From: Clostridia bacterium
Lineage (GTDB): Bacteria; Bacillota; Clostridia; Oscillospirales; Acutalibacteraceae
Assembly (NCBI GenBank): GCA_017399065.1
Contig: JAFQEL010000008.1
Coordinates: forward strand, 28,252-92,251
Reading direction: 5' to 3'
Length of the DNA stretch: 64,000 nucleotides
Each line of letters starts with the position of its first letter. Positions within the stretch are counted from its first letter, which is position 1. The notes under the pieces are model-generated. The model had not been told where the DNA came from and searched no databases. It worked only from the letters and a program-made list of their open reading frames with translations. Below are positions 48,929-58,036 of this stretch, one piece after another. Both the position numbers and the translations under genes were made by a program.

Positions 48929-50296
48929 ATGGTACACCAGTATAAATTGAACGGTTACAACATCGTACTCGATACGTGCAGCGGCTCTGTTCACGTTGTC
49001 GATGATGTTGCTTACGATATAATAGCATTTTACAAAGAGAAGAGTGCAGACGAAATTGCAGACGAAATCAGTGTGAAATATTCGGCTGACGGTGTCACAA
49101 GGCAGGATTGTCTTGACTGTATCGAGGACGTAAAGAGCCTTGAGAGTATGCAGAAGCTTTATACCCCCGACACCTATGCGGATATGGCTTTTGATTTCAA
49201 AAACAGAAATACGGTGCTCAAGGCTATGTGTCTTCACGTTGCCCACACCTGCAATCTCAACTGTGAGTACTGCTTTGCAAGCCAGGGCAAGTATCATGGA
49301 GAGCGTGCTCTGATGAGCTTTGAAGTTGGTAAGCGTGCGCTTGACTTCCTTATCGAAAACTCGGGCACACGCCACAATCTAGAGGTTGACTTCTTCGGCG
49401 GGGAGCCTCTTATGAACTGGGATGTTGTAAAGCAGCTTGTTGCCTACGCACGCGAGCAGGAGAAGATTTATAATAAAAATTTCCGTTTTACACTTACCAC
49501 TAACGGTATGCTTATCGATGACGATGTTATCGAATTCAGCAACAAGGAAATGAGCAACGTTGTCCTCAGCCTTGACGGCAGAAAAGAAGTACACGACCGT
49601 CTTCGTAAAGATTATACGGGCAAGGGTAGCTATGATATAATCGTGCCCAAGTTCAAGGAGTTTGTTGAGCGCAGAGGTAACAAGAGCTACTATATGCGCG
49701 GTACTTTTACTCACGCAAATACCGACTTCACAAACGATGTTTTCCATATGGCGGATATGGGCTTTACGGAGCTTAGTATGGAGCCTGTAGTTTGTGCTCC
49801 TACTGATGCGAGCGCACTTACCGAGGCAGACCTGCCCGTGCTTTTTGAACAGTACGAGATACTTGCAAAAGAGATGATAAAGCGTAAGCGCGAGGGCAGA
49901 CCATTCACCTTCTATCACTATATGCTCGACCTTAAGCACGGCCCCTGCATTTACAAGCGTATTTCGGGCTGCGGCTCGGGTACAGAGTATGTTGCGGTTA
50001 CACCTACGGGCGATATTTATCCCTGCCATCAGTTTGTAGGTGACAGCAAATATCTGCTCGGCAATATCTATGACGGTATTTCAAATACCGAGGTGCAGAA
50101 TGAGTTTAAGCTCTGCAACGCATACGCACGCAAGGAGTGTGACGACTGCTGGGCTAAGCTTTACTGCTCAGGCGGATGTGCCGCCAATTCATATCACGCA
50201 ACAGGTAAGATTACAGGCATATACGAGTACGGCTGTGAGCTTTTCAAAAAGCGTATCGAATGTGCCGTAATGCTTCAGATTGCTGACGAGGTTTAA
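48929..50296 (+). CDS. scfB: SCIFF maturase, radical SAM SPASM thioether-forming enzyme
   Basis: A protein of about 455 residues that installs the Cys-Thr thioether in the SCIFF peptide. In order: an N-terminal peptide-recognition (RRE-like) region, residues about 1-85; the radical SAM CxxxCxxC at about 108-115 (HTCNLNCEYCFAS); FFGGEPLMN; LTTNGM; and LSLDGRKEVHD. The SPASM auxiliary cluster region has GCGSGTEYVAVTPTGDIYPCHQFVG and CDDCWAKLYCSGGC. GTG 48917 opens the frame, but ATG 48929, downstream of GGAGTGA, is the likelier start. It lies 96 bases after the peptide gene, separated by an attenuator hairpin. Confidence 0.96.
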   Translation: MVHQYKLNGYNIVLDTCSGSVHVVDDVAYDIIAFYKEKSADEIADEISVKYSADGVTRQDCLDCIEDVKSLESMQKLYTPDTYADMAFDFKNRNTVLKAMCLHVAHTCNLNCEYCFASQGKYHGERALMSFEVGKRALDFLIENSGTRHNLEVDFFGGEPLMNWDVVKQLVAYAREQEKIYNKNFRFTLTTNGMLIDDDVIEFSNKEMSNVVLSLDGRKEVHDRLRKDYTGKGSYDIIVPKFKEFVERRGNKSYYMRGTFTHANTDFTNDVFHMADMGFTELSMEPVVCAPTDASALTEADLPVLFEQYEILAKEMIKRKREGRPFTFYHYMLDLKHGPCIYKRISGCGSGTEYVAVTPTGDIYPCHQFVGDSKYLLGNIYDGISNTEVQNEFKLCNAYARKECDDCWAKLYCSGGCAANSYHATGKITGIYEYGCELFKKRIECAVMLQIADEV

Positions 50297-50302
50297 ATAT
50301 TT

Positions 50303-51646
50303 ATGAACACACCCATTGTTGATTTTGTGAAAGCTTATGCACAAAGCGGCAAGGCCCGGTTTCATATGCCGGGCCATAAGGGTGTGTCCTTTTTTGGCTG
50401 TGAAAGCCTTGATATAACCGAAATCAAAGGTGCAGACGAGCTGTTTGTGCCCGAGGGTATAATACTTGAAAGCGAGCGTAATGCGGCATCGCTTTTCGGT
50501 ACATCACGCACACTCTACTCCGCAGGCGGCTCTACACAGAGCATACATGCGATGCTGTTTCTCTCTTTTTTGAATGCTCAGAAAGGCGTAAGACCTTTTG
50601 TACTTGCAGGCAGAAATGCTCATAAAGCTTTTATTTATGCGGCGGCAAAGCTTGATTTTGATGTAAAATGGCTTTACCCCGAATCGACTGACAGTATATG
50701 CAGCTGTGTTATAACTCCCTCAGAATTAAAAAAGGCTCTCGATCGGTGCGAATATAAACCGTTTGCGGTTTATGTCACAAGCCCCGATTATCTCGGCAGA
50801 ATAAGCGATATAAAAGCTATGTCGGATGTTTGCAGGGAATACGGTGTGCCGTTATTGGTTGATAACGCTCACGGTGCTTATCTCGGCTTTTGCAAAGACA
50901 ATCTGCACCCCATATCTCTCGGTGCCGATATGTGCTGTGACTCGGCACATAAAACTCTGCCTGTGCTTACAGGCGGCGGATACCTGCATATAGCGCCGGA
51001 CGATAAATACGGCTTTGCTGAAAGTGCTGTGCGTGCAATGTCGCTTTTCGGCTCAACAAGCCCGTCTTACCTTATAATGCAGTCGCTTGATCTGTGTAAC
51101 CGATATATGAGCGAGCGAATCAGTACCGATATATATGGTTGTGCCGAACGTGTTGAAAGAGTGAGAAAGGTTATGGTGCAAAACGGTATTTCGGATATAT
51201 CTGCCGAGCCTCTTAAGATAACGGCTGATTTCAGATTTAACGGTATAGACGGTTTTGATGATATCGGCGATTATTTCCGTGAGTTTGATATTGAGCCTGA
51301 GTATGCTGATGGCGATTTTGTTGTGTTTATGGTGTCGCCGTTTAACAGTGAGAATGATTTTGAGCGGCTTGAAAAAGCTTTCAGAAATATAAGGCTCAGA
51401 AAGATTATTAAAGAAGAGTTTTCGCTGCCAATGGGCAAGTTTGTTGCTTCTTTGCGTGATGCGGTCTTTGCACCGAGTGAAGAGATATCGATTTCTCAGG
51501 CTGAAGGCAGAGTTTGTGCGGTGCCGTCTGTTTCGTGTCCGCCTGCAATACCGATAGCGGTGAGCGGTGAAATAATTACAGACGACCATATCAGGCTGTT
51601 TGATTATTACGGAATAGAAAAAATAGTTGTAATAAAGAATAATTAA
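50303..51646 (+). CDS. PLP-dependent Orn/Lys/Arg decarboxylase-like protein
   Basis: A 447-residue fold-type I enzyme of the prokaryotic ornithine/lysine/arginine decarboxylase family, lacking the N-terminal wing domain as in the Gram-positive YaaO/SpeA-type forms. It has RFHMPGHKG and LYSAGGSTQSIHAMLF (phosphate site), VDNAHGAYLGF (PLP-ring Asp/His) and CDSAHKTLPVLTGGGYLHI (Schiff-base Lys). The C-terminal domain ends near PPAIPIAVSGE, the family's PPGIP-type motif. The start follows the SCIFF maturase by 6 bases, so they are co-transcribed. Substrate and any link to SCIFF maturation are unknown. Confidence 0.9.
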   Translation: MNTPIVDFVKAYAQSGKARFHMPGHKGVSFFGCESLDITEIKGADELFVPEGIILESERNAASLFGTSRTLYSAGGSTQSIHAMLFLSFLNAQKGVRPFVLAGRNAHKAFIYAAAKLDFDVKWLYPESTDSICSCVITPSELKKALDRCEYKPFAVYVTSPDYLGRISDIKAMSDVCREYGVPLLVDNAHGAYLGFCKDNLHPISLGADMCCDSAHKTLPVLTGGGYLHIAPDDKYGFAESAVRAMSLFGSTSPSYLIMQSLDLCNRYMSERISTDIYGCAERVERVRKVMVQNGISDISAEPLKITADFRFNGIDGFDDIGDYFREFDIEPEYADGDFVVFMVSPFNSENDFERLEKAFRNIRLRKIIKEEFSLPMGKFVASLRDAVFAPSEEISISQAEGRVCAVPSVSCPPAIPIAVSGEIITDDHIRLFDYYGIEKIVVIKNN

Positions 51647-51674
51647 TTGACAAAAAAATACAAGGTGATATAAT
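51647..51674 (+). promoter_or_regulatory. Consensus promoter of the secreted metallophosphoesterase
   Basis: TTGACA (51647-51652) begins right after the decarboxylase-like stop codon; TATAAT (51669-51674) is 16 bases away with TGA extended -10. Confidence 0.8.
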
Positions 51675-51708
51675 TATTCCGTAAAAAATAAAAAAGGAGA
51701 TTAAAAAT

Positions 51709-52671
51709 ATGCTGTCAAAACTTTTTGCGTTTTTCCTTTCAATCTACTATATGATAACACCTTATGTTGCACCGTCAACGGCAGAGCCTATCAAGGTGCT
51801 TGATGAGCAAAGTGTTGAACTTGCTTTTGTAACGTGGGGCGACCCTCAGATTTCAAACTACCTTTTTGAGCGTGAGCCTCGCTTTCGTGCAGCAGCAGAG
51901 GACGTTGCAAATGCAACAAGTGCCCTTGATGCACTTCTTATTGTCGGCGACATTGCTGAAAACGGCCTTCAGTGCGAGTATGACGTTGTAAGTGATCATC
52001 TCAAGGGCAGCGGCGTTAAGAATTACATTATGGCTGTCGGTAACCACGATGTACGCCTTCGTTCATACAGCCAGGTTGTTGATCGCTTCACAGCCTTCCA
52101 GAACGACCTTAATGCAGATGCACAGAGCGAACTTACGATCAACAAGCTCAACTATACATACGAAATCAACGGCTATACATTTGTTGTGTTGGGTACTGAC
52201 AAGACAGAGTTTGAAGAGTCTTATATAAGTGATGAGCAACTCGAGTGGCTTGACACGACTCTCAAGGCAGAGGCTGTAAACGGTAAGCCTGTATTTGTAA
52301 TTCTTCATCAGCCTCTTGCACTTACTCACGGCTTGCCCACCACATGGGGTAACGGCACAAACAAAAAAGCTGGCCATGTCGGTGCACAGAGCGACGCTCT
52401 TTACGAGATAATGAATAAGTATTCCAACATTATTCTCATCACAGGCCACCTTCACACAGGTTTCGGTCAGTATTCATACGAGAAGATAGGCAATATCCAC
52501 GGTGTTAATGTACCTTCCACAACAATCGTAAACAAAGACGGCGACTATAATGAGCCTGCAACAGGCTATGTTACTGAGGTTTACAGCGATAAGGTTGTAT
52601 TCAGGGCAAGAGATTTTGCTAAGGGAGAATATGTACCCGATTACGATATCGAAATTGCACTTGTGAAATAA
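51709..52671 (+). CDS. Secreted calcineurin-like metallophosphoesterase
   Basis: A 320-residue paralogue of the cytoplasmic enzyme at 27013. Motifs: VTWGDPQIS (DxH replaced by DxQ), LIVGDIAENG, AVGNHDVRL, LHQPLALTHGLP and ITGHLHTGFG. The first motif carries Gln where the metal-binding His is usual, as in the DPQ variant of secreted phosphoesterases. An N-terminal, Phe/Tyr-rich hydrophobic segment (LSKLFAFFLSIYYMITPYVAPSTA) is a short signal. AAGGAG lies upstream. It has its own promoter and terminator. Probably a phosphodiesterase of the cell surface or medium. Confidence 0.88.
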   Translation: MLSKLFAFFLSIYYMITPYVAPSTAEPIKVLDEQSVELAFVTWGDPQISNYLFEREPRFRAAAEDVANATSALDALLIVGDIAENGLQCEYDVVSDHLKGSGVKNYIMAVGNHDVRLRSYSQVVDRFTAFQNDLNADAQSELTINKLNYTYEINGYTFVVLGTDKTEFEESYISDEQLEWLDTTLKAEAVNGKPVFVILHQPLALTHGLPTTWGNGTNKKAGHVGAQSDALYEIMNKYSNIILITGHLHTGFGQYSYEKIGNIHGVNVPSTTIVNKDGDYNEPATGYVTEVYSDKVVFRARDFAKGEYVPDYDIEIALVK

Positions 52672-52677
52672 ATTTCA

Positions 52678-52717
52678 AGAGCTGTCTTTCAAACGGAAGG
52701 CAGCTCTCCTTGTTTTT
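52678..52717 (+). terminator. Terminator after the secreted metallophosphoesterase
   Basis: AGAGCTGTCTTTC / GGAAGGCAGCTCT stem followed by CCTTGTTTTTG. Confidence 0.8.
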
Positions 52718-52720
52718 GTG

Positions 52721-52749
52721 TTGATTTTCACAATCTTATATGGTAAAAT
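52721..52749 (+). promoter_or_regulatory. Promoter of the GPH-type symporter
   Basis: TTGATT (52721-52726), 17 bases, TAAAAT (52744-52749), preceded by TGG. Confidence 0.6.
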
Positions 52750-52778
52750 TAATTAATATTAAGCAAGGAGGCGTGATT

Positions 52779-54278
52779 ATGGCCGGAAATGCAGTTCGCG
52801 TCAATGAAAGCTCGCCTGAGACCTCGAATTCGAAGGCGGTTGCTTCGTATACCAGACGTTACGTAGGCTCAAAGGAAACGATAGCTTATGTTGCCTATGA
52901 TATTTCACAAAGCTTTAATATCAACAAATATCAAGACGTGTTTATTACCGACGTTGTCCAGGTAGGCTTAAGCTTCCAGACCGTTGTCAACTTTGTTATC
53001 GGTATATGGGATGTTATTAATGACGTTTTCCTTGCCGCAATCGTAGATAAAACGAGAACCCGCTTCGGTAAATTCCGTCCGTGGCTTTTTGTCAGCTCGG
53101 GTCCCGGATATCTGCTGTCACTTGTATATTGGCTGTTGCCGATAATTTTTGCGGGCACGAGTCCCTATCATTCGGGTAAGCTTGCTTTTTATATGATCTT
53201 TCAGTTGATAAACAACCTCAACGGTTCGCTTGCCGCAATATCAAGAACGGGTATGCTCTCGACCATAACGCCCAATGTTATCGAGCGAACGAGGCTTATA
53301 ACGCAGGCAAGTCTGTTTTCGGGATTTGTCGAAAAATGGCCCGAGATATTCATGGGGCTGTTGATTGACCTTATCAATCACGGCACACTTAAAATACCTA
53401 TGAGGGCGCTTTATGTTTCGGCGGGCGTTTTCACGTCAACTGTTGTAGGTGCGTTAGGTCTTTTCTTTGTCTTTACGGCAAAGGAGCGTGTTGCACAGCG
53501 AGTCGAAAAGCCGAGTATCATGCAGGGAATAAAGTCTATTCTCAATAATAAGCCCTTGCTTATACTTACAATTACCGAGTTTTTGCAGGCTTTTGGTATG
53601 AATTCAGGCACAAACTATTATTACATAAATGTTCTCGGCCTGGCTTCAATGACTACAATCGTCGGCATTCCCGGTGCGTTTGTTTCGCCTACGAGCTATG
53701 CGTTTGTTACAAAGGCACGTGCGCGTTTTTCAACCAGAACGCTGTGGATCACGAGCTCACATCTCGGCGATTTTCTTATGATTTTTGTCTATTTGGTCGG
53801 TGCAGTCAATAAGAATTACAAAAAGCTTTCGGTTATGATACCGGCATTTATGATAAGAGAAACTATCTGGATGACCTGTTGGGGCCTAATGAACGTTATA
53901 CCCGAGGAAATGCGCAACGAAACAATCGATTACGGTGAATGGAAAAACGGCTACCGAACAGAGGGCATGACGGGTGTTGCAAAAGACCTTGCAAGAAAGC
54001 TTGTAGGAACGCTCGGCAATACGATCAAGTCATTCATTCTCAGCAAAATCGGCTATGTAGAGGGTGCCGGTTACGGTAACCAGTCAGAGAGAACAGAGTA
54101 TCTGCTCTTTATGATGTGCACATTGCTTCCGACGGTTACAAGTGTATTCGGCTTGATTCCTAAATTCTTCTATGACCTTTCGGGCGAGAAAAAGGAGCGT
54201 ATGTACCGCGAGCTTGCTGAAAGACGAAAGAGTATTATAGACAAGGCAAACGAAATCAAAGACGATATTGAAGGGTAA
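52779..54278 (+). CDS. GPH/MelB-type sugar:cation symporter
   Basis: About 499 residues from ATG 52779 (AAGGAGG; the longer frame at 52740 starts inside the promoter). It is a 12-helix transporter of the glycoside-pentoside-hexuronide:cation symporter family: VGIWDVINDVFLAAIVDKTRTRFGKFRPWL matches the MelB signature in helix 2 and loop 2-3, and DYGEWKNGYRTEGM the typical late loop. It likely imports an oligosaccharide or glycoside released by the secreted enzymes, using Na+ or H+. It is not directly linked to a glycosidase gene. The C-terminal tail is rich in Glu, Lys and Arg. Confidence 0.9.
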   Translation: MAGNAVRVNESSPETSNSKAVASYTRRYVGSKETIAYVAYDISQSFNINKYQDVFITDVVQVGLSFQTVVNFVIGIWDVINDVFLAAIVDKTRTRFGKFRPWLFVSSGPGYLLSLVYWLLPIIFAGTSPYHSGKLAFYMIFQLINNLNGSLAAISRTGMLSTITPNVIERTRLITQASLFSGFVEKWPEIFMGLLIDLINHGTLKIPMRALYVSAGVFTSTVVGALGLFFVFTAKERVAQRVEKPSIMQGIKSILNNKPLLILTITEFLQAFGMNSGTNYYYINVLGLASMTTIVGIPGAFVSPTSYAFVTKARARFSTRTLWITSSHLGDFLMIFVYLVGAVNKNYKKLSVMIPAFMIRETIWMTCWGLMNVIPEEMRNETIDYGEWKNGYRTEGMTGVAKDLARKLVGTLGNTIKSFILSKIGYVEGAGYGNQSERTEYLLFMMCTLLPTVTSVFGLIPKFFYDLSGEKKERMYRELAERRKSIIDKANEIKDDIEG

Positions 54279-54282
54279 TAAA

Positions 54283-54316
54283 AAGGCTTGCACAGTTTAA
54301 ATGCTGTGCAAGCCTT
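54283..54316. terminator. Terminator between symporter and rnfB
   Basis: AAGGCTTGCACAG / CTGTGCAAGCCTT perfect stem between the convergent stops at 54278 and 54335. Confidence 0.85.
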
Positions 54317-54334
54317 AATTTGTTTTATATAGCT

Positions 54335-55159
54335 TTAAATTCTGTTGATACTCTTGAGTGCTATCTTGCCAAGCTCAATAACGTCAATTGCTTTTACGGG
54401 ACATACTTCGTGACATTTGCCGCAGCCGATGCATTTGTCGTAATCAACTTTAGCGCAGAAGTTTTCGACCTTTACTGCATCATATTCACAAGCTTTTACG
54501 CATTTCATACAGCCGATACAGCCTGCTTTACATTCCTTGCGGGTGAGAGCACCCTTATCGTGGTTTGCACAGAGCACAGCCGCTTTTGCCTGGTGGAGAG
54601 GCATGAGCTCGATGATACCCTTGGGGCAGGTCTTAATGCAAGCCTTACAGGCACGGCAGGCAAGAGGGTTGATTCTTGCTACACCGTCACATATGTGAAT
54701 AGCATCGTAGGGACAAGCCTCAATACAGTCGCCGAAGCCGATACAGCCGTAGATGCATTCCTTGGGACCGCCAAAAAGCTGAGTTGCCATTTTGCAGCTC
54801 TTAACACCGCTGTAAACAAGCTTTGTGCCTGCGTTGTGAGAGTTGCCCTGACAGAGCACAACAGCCGCCTGAGGGGCAATTTCACCCGCCTCAAGACCTG
54901 CGATAGCGGCAATCTTTTTGGAGACCTCACTGCCGCCGGGGGCACAGAGTGTAGTACAGGTTGTTTCGCCCTTTGAGAGAGCGGCGGCATAGCCGTCACA
55001 GCCTGAGAAACCGCAAGCACCGCAGTTTGCACCGGGTAGCTCTTCTCTTATTTTTTCCGCCTTTTCATCAACCGGCACTGCCATAACGATAGATGCTACG
55101 GCAAGCATAAGCGCGGCGATGACACCGATGACGGATACTACTATTATTGCTAAAACCAT
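54335..55159 (-). CDS. rnfB: Rnf complex subunit B (ferredoxin-interacting)
   Basis: Membrane-anchored iron-sulfur subunit that accepts electrons from reduced ferredoxin. One N-terminal helix (about 4-26) is followed by the Cys cluster NCGACGFSGCDGYA. Two ferredoxin-like modules give four CxxCxxCxxxC-type sets: GFGDCIEACP, CRACKACIKTCP, GCIGCMKCVKACE and CIGCGKCHEVCP. Length 274 is typical of clostridial RnfB. AAAGGCGG precedes the ATG, 19 bases after rnfA. It is the last gene of the operon, as in other Clostridia (order CDGEAB). Confidence 0.97.
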   Translation of the reverse strand: MVLAIIVVSVIGVIAALMLAVASIVMAVPVDEKAEKIREELPGANCGACGFSGCDGYAAALSKGETTCTTLCAPGGSEVSKKIAAIAGLEAGEIAPQAAVVLCQGNSHNAGTKLVYSGVKSCKMATQLFGGPKECIYGCIGFGDCIEACPYDAIHICDGVARINPLACRACKACIKTCPKGIIELMPLHQAKAAVLCANHDKGALTRKECKAGCIGCMKCVKACEYDAVKVENFCAKVDYDKCIGCGKCHEVCPVKAIDVIELGKIALKSINRI

Positions 55160-55178
55160 AATCTGTTATCCGCCTTTC

Positions 55179-55778
55179 TTAATCGAATATACCGTCTACG
55201 ATTCCCGTAAAGCCGAGGAACGAGATAGAGGTGAGTGATGCCGCAACAAGTGTTATCGGCAGACCCTGAAGGAACTTGGGTACGTCACAGCTTTCAAGTC
55301 TTTCGCGTACACCTGCGAACATTACCATTGCAACGAGGAAGCCGAGACCTGCACCGAGTGTGTTGATCATTGAGTAAGCAAAGTTGTATCCGTTGTCAAC
55401 GTTGAGGATAACTACACCGAGAACGGCACAGTTGGTTGTGATAAGCGGCAGATAGATACCGAGTGCACTGTATAGCGAGGGGATATACTTTTTGAGTACA
55501 ATCTCGACAAGCTGAACAAGTGCCGCAATAACAAGGATGAAGACTATTGTCTGCAGGTAAGCAAGACCGCTCGGCACAAGGATAAACTTGTTTATTGGGT
55601 AGGTTACGGCAGTTGAAAGAAGCATAACAAAGATAACTGCCATCGACATACCCGTTGCGGTATTGAGCTTTTTGGAAACGCCGAGAAACGGACATATACC
55701 GAGGAATTTGCTCAGCAGAAAGTTTTCCGTAAGAATAGCTGTAAGGAGGATGCCCATGAGCTCTTTGGTCATTGTCAT
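55179..55778 (-). CDS. rnfA: Rnf complex subunit A
   Basis: A 199-residue integral membrane subunit with six helices. The conserved FLLSKFLGICPFLGV in helix 1 and GLGFLVAMVMFAGVRERLE in helix 5 are family marks; paired half-membrane Cys of RnfA/RnfE coordinate an intramembrane iron-sulfur site (Cys in GICPF and in NCAVLG). The start ATGA overlaps the rnfE stop. It forms the ion-translocating core with RnfD, RnfE and RnfG. Confidence 0.96.
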   Translation of the reverse strand: MTMTKELMGILLTAILTENFLLSKFLGICPFLGVSKKLNTATGMSMAVIFVMLLSTAVTYPINKFILVPSGLAYLQTIVFILVIAALVQLVEIVLKKYIPSLYSALGIYLPLITTNCAVLGVVILNVDNGYNFAYSMINTLGAGLGFLVAMVMFAGVRERLESCDVPKFLQGLPITLVAASLTSISFLGFTGIVDGIFD

Positions 55779-56482
55779 TTTACGGTCGCCTCCTTTACAT
55801 CACAGCTTTCGCCGCTGTTGATAAGTGAGCAGCTTGCAGCCATCGGGCAGCTTTCGCAGCCGTGAAGCTCTGCTTTGGGCTTGCCCTTTTTCTCGGCGAG
55901 CTTGTTTGCAACGGCAATAAGCATACCGAATACGAAGAAACCGCCGGGAGGCAGGATGAATATTAACATTGAGAAATCTGCGGGGAAAATCTGTGTGCCA
56001 TTGATTGCGCCTGTACCGATGAGCTCGCGGATGAATGCCATTGCAAGCAGTGCGGCTGTGAAACCGACACCCATACCCATACCGTCAAAAGCAGATGCAA
56101 TGACGCTGTTCTTGCCTGCAAATGCTTCAGCTCTGCCGAGGATGATACAGTTAACAACAATAAGCGGAAGGTAAACGCCGAGACTTTCGTCGATTTCGGG
56201 TACAAATGCCTTGACGAGCATTTGCACTATTGTAACAAACGAAGCGATGATAACGATGTAGGCAGGGATTCTGACCTTGCCGGGGATGATTTTACGCAGC
56301 GCTGAGATAACGATGTTTGAGCAAATCAAAACTATCGAAGCAGCGGCACCCATACCGAGAGCACCCATAACGGATGTGGAAACGGCAAGTGTGGGGCAGG
56401 TGCCGAGAACAAGGCGTAGGACCGGGTTTTCGGCGATAAGTCCTTTGGTAAATTCTTTTACGAGAGGTTTTTTATCAGCCAT
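55775..56482 (-). CDS. rnfE: Rnf complex subunit E
   Basis: Integral membrane paralogue of RnfA, about 235 residues, with GTCPTLAVSTSVMGALG and the NCIILGRAEAFA segment carrying the second iron-site Cys. GGFFVFGMLIAVAN lies near the C-terminus. It also has a Cys-rich tail (ESCPMAASCSLINSGESCD), a clostridial extension that may bind metal. The start is the ATG at 56482, seven bases from GGAGGT and overlapping the rnfG stop; an upstream GTG lies inside that site. Confidence 0.95.
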   Translation of the reverse strand: MADKKPLVKEFTKGLIAENPVLRLVLGTCPTLAVSTSVMGALGMGAAASIVLICSNIVISALRKIIPGKVRIPAYIVIIASFVTIVQMLVKAFVPEIDESLGVYLPLIVVNCIILGRAEAFAGKNSVIASAFDGMGMGVGFTAALLAMAFIRELIGTGAINGTQIFPADFSMLIFILPPGGFFVFGMLIAVANKLAEKKGKPKAELHGCESCPMAASCSLINSGESCDVKEATVK

Positions 56483-57044
56483 TGTTTGCACCTCCTGTTA
56501 CCTTTGCATAATTATTAAGTGCGGTGTTGACTGCACTTGTGACAGCACTTGAAGTGATGGTTGCACCTGTGAGAGCCTGAATTTCGTTCTCTGCAGGGGC
56601 GTTTTTGTTTACACCTATACCTGCGGTTTTGTTGTTGAATTGCTCAAGAAATTCGGGATTCTTTGCGTTCATGCCAAGGCCGGGTGTGTCGTTTATCTGA
56701 AGCAGCTCAACTGCGTTGACTGTGCCGTCAGCATTAACGCCGACCATAACCTTGATTTCACCGCCGTAGCTTTTGGCGGTGGTAGTAAATACGTAGCCGA
56801 TGATGTCGCCGCTTTCGCTTTTGCCGATAAAGTACTCTTCATTTCCGCTGAGATTTGCGGATTCAAAATCTTTAGCTTCCGAAAGAACAGTACTGCGAGC
56901 TTCGTTTGCTGCCTGTGCATTCTGCTTTTCTATTTCGGGAGCTGTGATTTTGTTTGTGTAAGCCAGAAGCGCAGAGGTTACGAGGCAGATTGCCGTAAGC
57001 ACTATTACCGGCTTGAGGATATCGCTGAGCTTGAAGTTTTTCAT
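56475..57044 (-). CDS. rnfG: Rnf complex subunit G (covalent FMN)
   Basis: A 189-residue subunit with one N-terminal helix and an extracytoplasmic FMN-binding domain. The flavinylation motif is intact as LTGATITSS, with Thr162 the expected covalent FMN site, attached by ApbE encoded in the same operon. FTTTAKSYGGEIKVMVGV and the TPGLGMNAK block are family marks. Start ATGA overlaps the rnfD stop, and the stop overlaps the rnfE start. Confidence 0.96.
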   Translation of the reverse strand: MKNFKLSDILKPVIVLTAICLVTSALLAYTNKITAPEIEKQNAQAANEARSTVLSEAKDFESANLSGNEEYFIGKSESGDIIGYVFTTTAKSYGGEIKVMVGVNADGTVNAVELLQINDTPGLGMNAKNPEFLEQFNNKTAGIGVNKNAPAENEIQALTGATITSSAVTSAVNTALNNYAKVTGGANNG

Positions 57045-58036
57045 ACCTTTGCCGCCTCCTTCTCAGCTTTTTTAGCGGCCTTTTCAGCCTTCTTATCCTT
57101 TTTGGGTGTACCGAAGGGCTTGGCTGTTGTAAGTCTTTCAATATGAGGAACAAGAATGTTCATAATGATGATAGAGAAGGATACGCCTTCAGGATATCCG
57201 CCGAATACGCGGATTGCAGCAGTGATAAGACCGCAGCCTATACCGAAGATAATCTTGCCCTTGAAGCTGACGGGACTTGTTGTATAGTCGGTTGCCATAA
57301 AGATAGCACCGATAAGCAGACCGCCGCTGAGAAGCTGATATGCGGTGAATTCAAAACTGCCCTTGCCTGCAATAAGCATAAATACGGCAACCGTGCCGAT
57401 ATAGCTTAAAGGAATAGCGGGGGAGATGACTTTGCGTATAATCAGATAAATACCGCCGATAATAAGCGCGATAGAACAAACTTCGCCGAGACAGCCGCCG
57501 TGCTTGCCAAGAAGCATATCGACCATAGTCGGAAGTTCCGCACTTATAACTTCACCTGACTTGAGAGAAGCAAGGGGAGTAGCAGTTGTAAGACCGACGG
57601 GAGTCCAGTCTGTCATCTTTGAGGGGAATGAAACAAGAAGGATGATACGTGCGGCAAGTGCGGGATTTACAAAGTTCTGACCGATGCCGCCGAACATCTG
57701 CTTGACCACGACGATTGCTATGATACTGCCGAGTGCCGCAATCCACAACGGAATTGATACAGGCAGGTTGAATGCAAGCAACAGACCCGTAACAACGGCA
57801 CTGAGGTCGCCGATAGTCTGGTGACGCTTCATAACCTTGCGGCTGAGATATTCGGAAAGCACTGCACTGCCGACACAGACGAGTGTGACGAGGAGCACTT
57901 GTGTGCCGAAGATAACGACAGCCGCAATAAGTGCGGGGATAAGTGCGATTATAACGTCGAGCATAATGCCGGTCGCCGTATGCGGTGAACGCACGTGCGG
58001 CGAAGCGCTGACCGTAAGCTTTTTATTTACACTCAT
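57041..58036 (-). CDS. rnfD: Rnf complex subunit D (covalent FMN)
   Basis: About 331 residues from ATG 58036, which overlaps the rnfC stop (ATGA). The longer frame starting at 58132 lies inside rnfC. It begins MSVNKKLTVSASPHVRSPHTATGIM, the conserved SPH-HS type start. It has about eight to nine helices. The second covalent FMN site is in the GLTTATPLA segment; the usual motif is SGATP, here TTATP. KQMFGGIGQNFVNPALAARI is the family signature. The Lys/Ala-rich tail is specific to this lineage. Confidence 0.95.
   Translation of the reverse strand: MSVNKKLTVSASPHVRSPHTATGIMLDVIIALIPALIAAVVIFGTQVLLVTLVCVGSAVLSEYLSRKVMKRHQTIGDLSAVVTGLLLAFNLPVSIPLWIAALGSIIAIVVVKQMFGGIGQNFVNPALAARIILLVSFPSKMTDWTPVGLTTATPLASLKSGEVISAELPTMVDMLLGKHGGCLGEVCSIALIIGGIYLIIRKVISPAIPLSYIGTVAVFMLIAGKGSFEFTAYQLLSGGLLIGAIFMATDYTTSPVSFKGKIIFGIGCGLITAAIRVFGGYPEGVSFSIIIMNILVPHIERLTTAKPFGTPKKDKKAEKAAKKAEKEAAKV

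Noticed and set aside
54320..54976. 218-codon plus-strand frame opposite rnfB
   Set aside because: Antisense shadow created by the Cys/Gly/Ala codons of rnfB; starts in the terminator.
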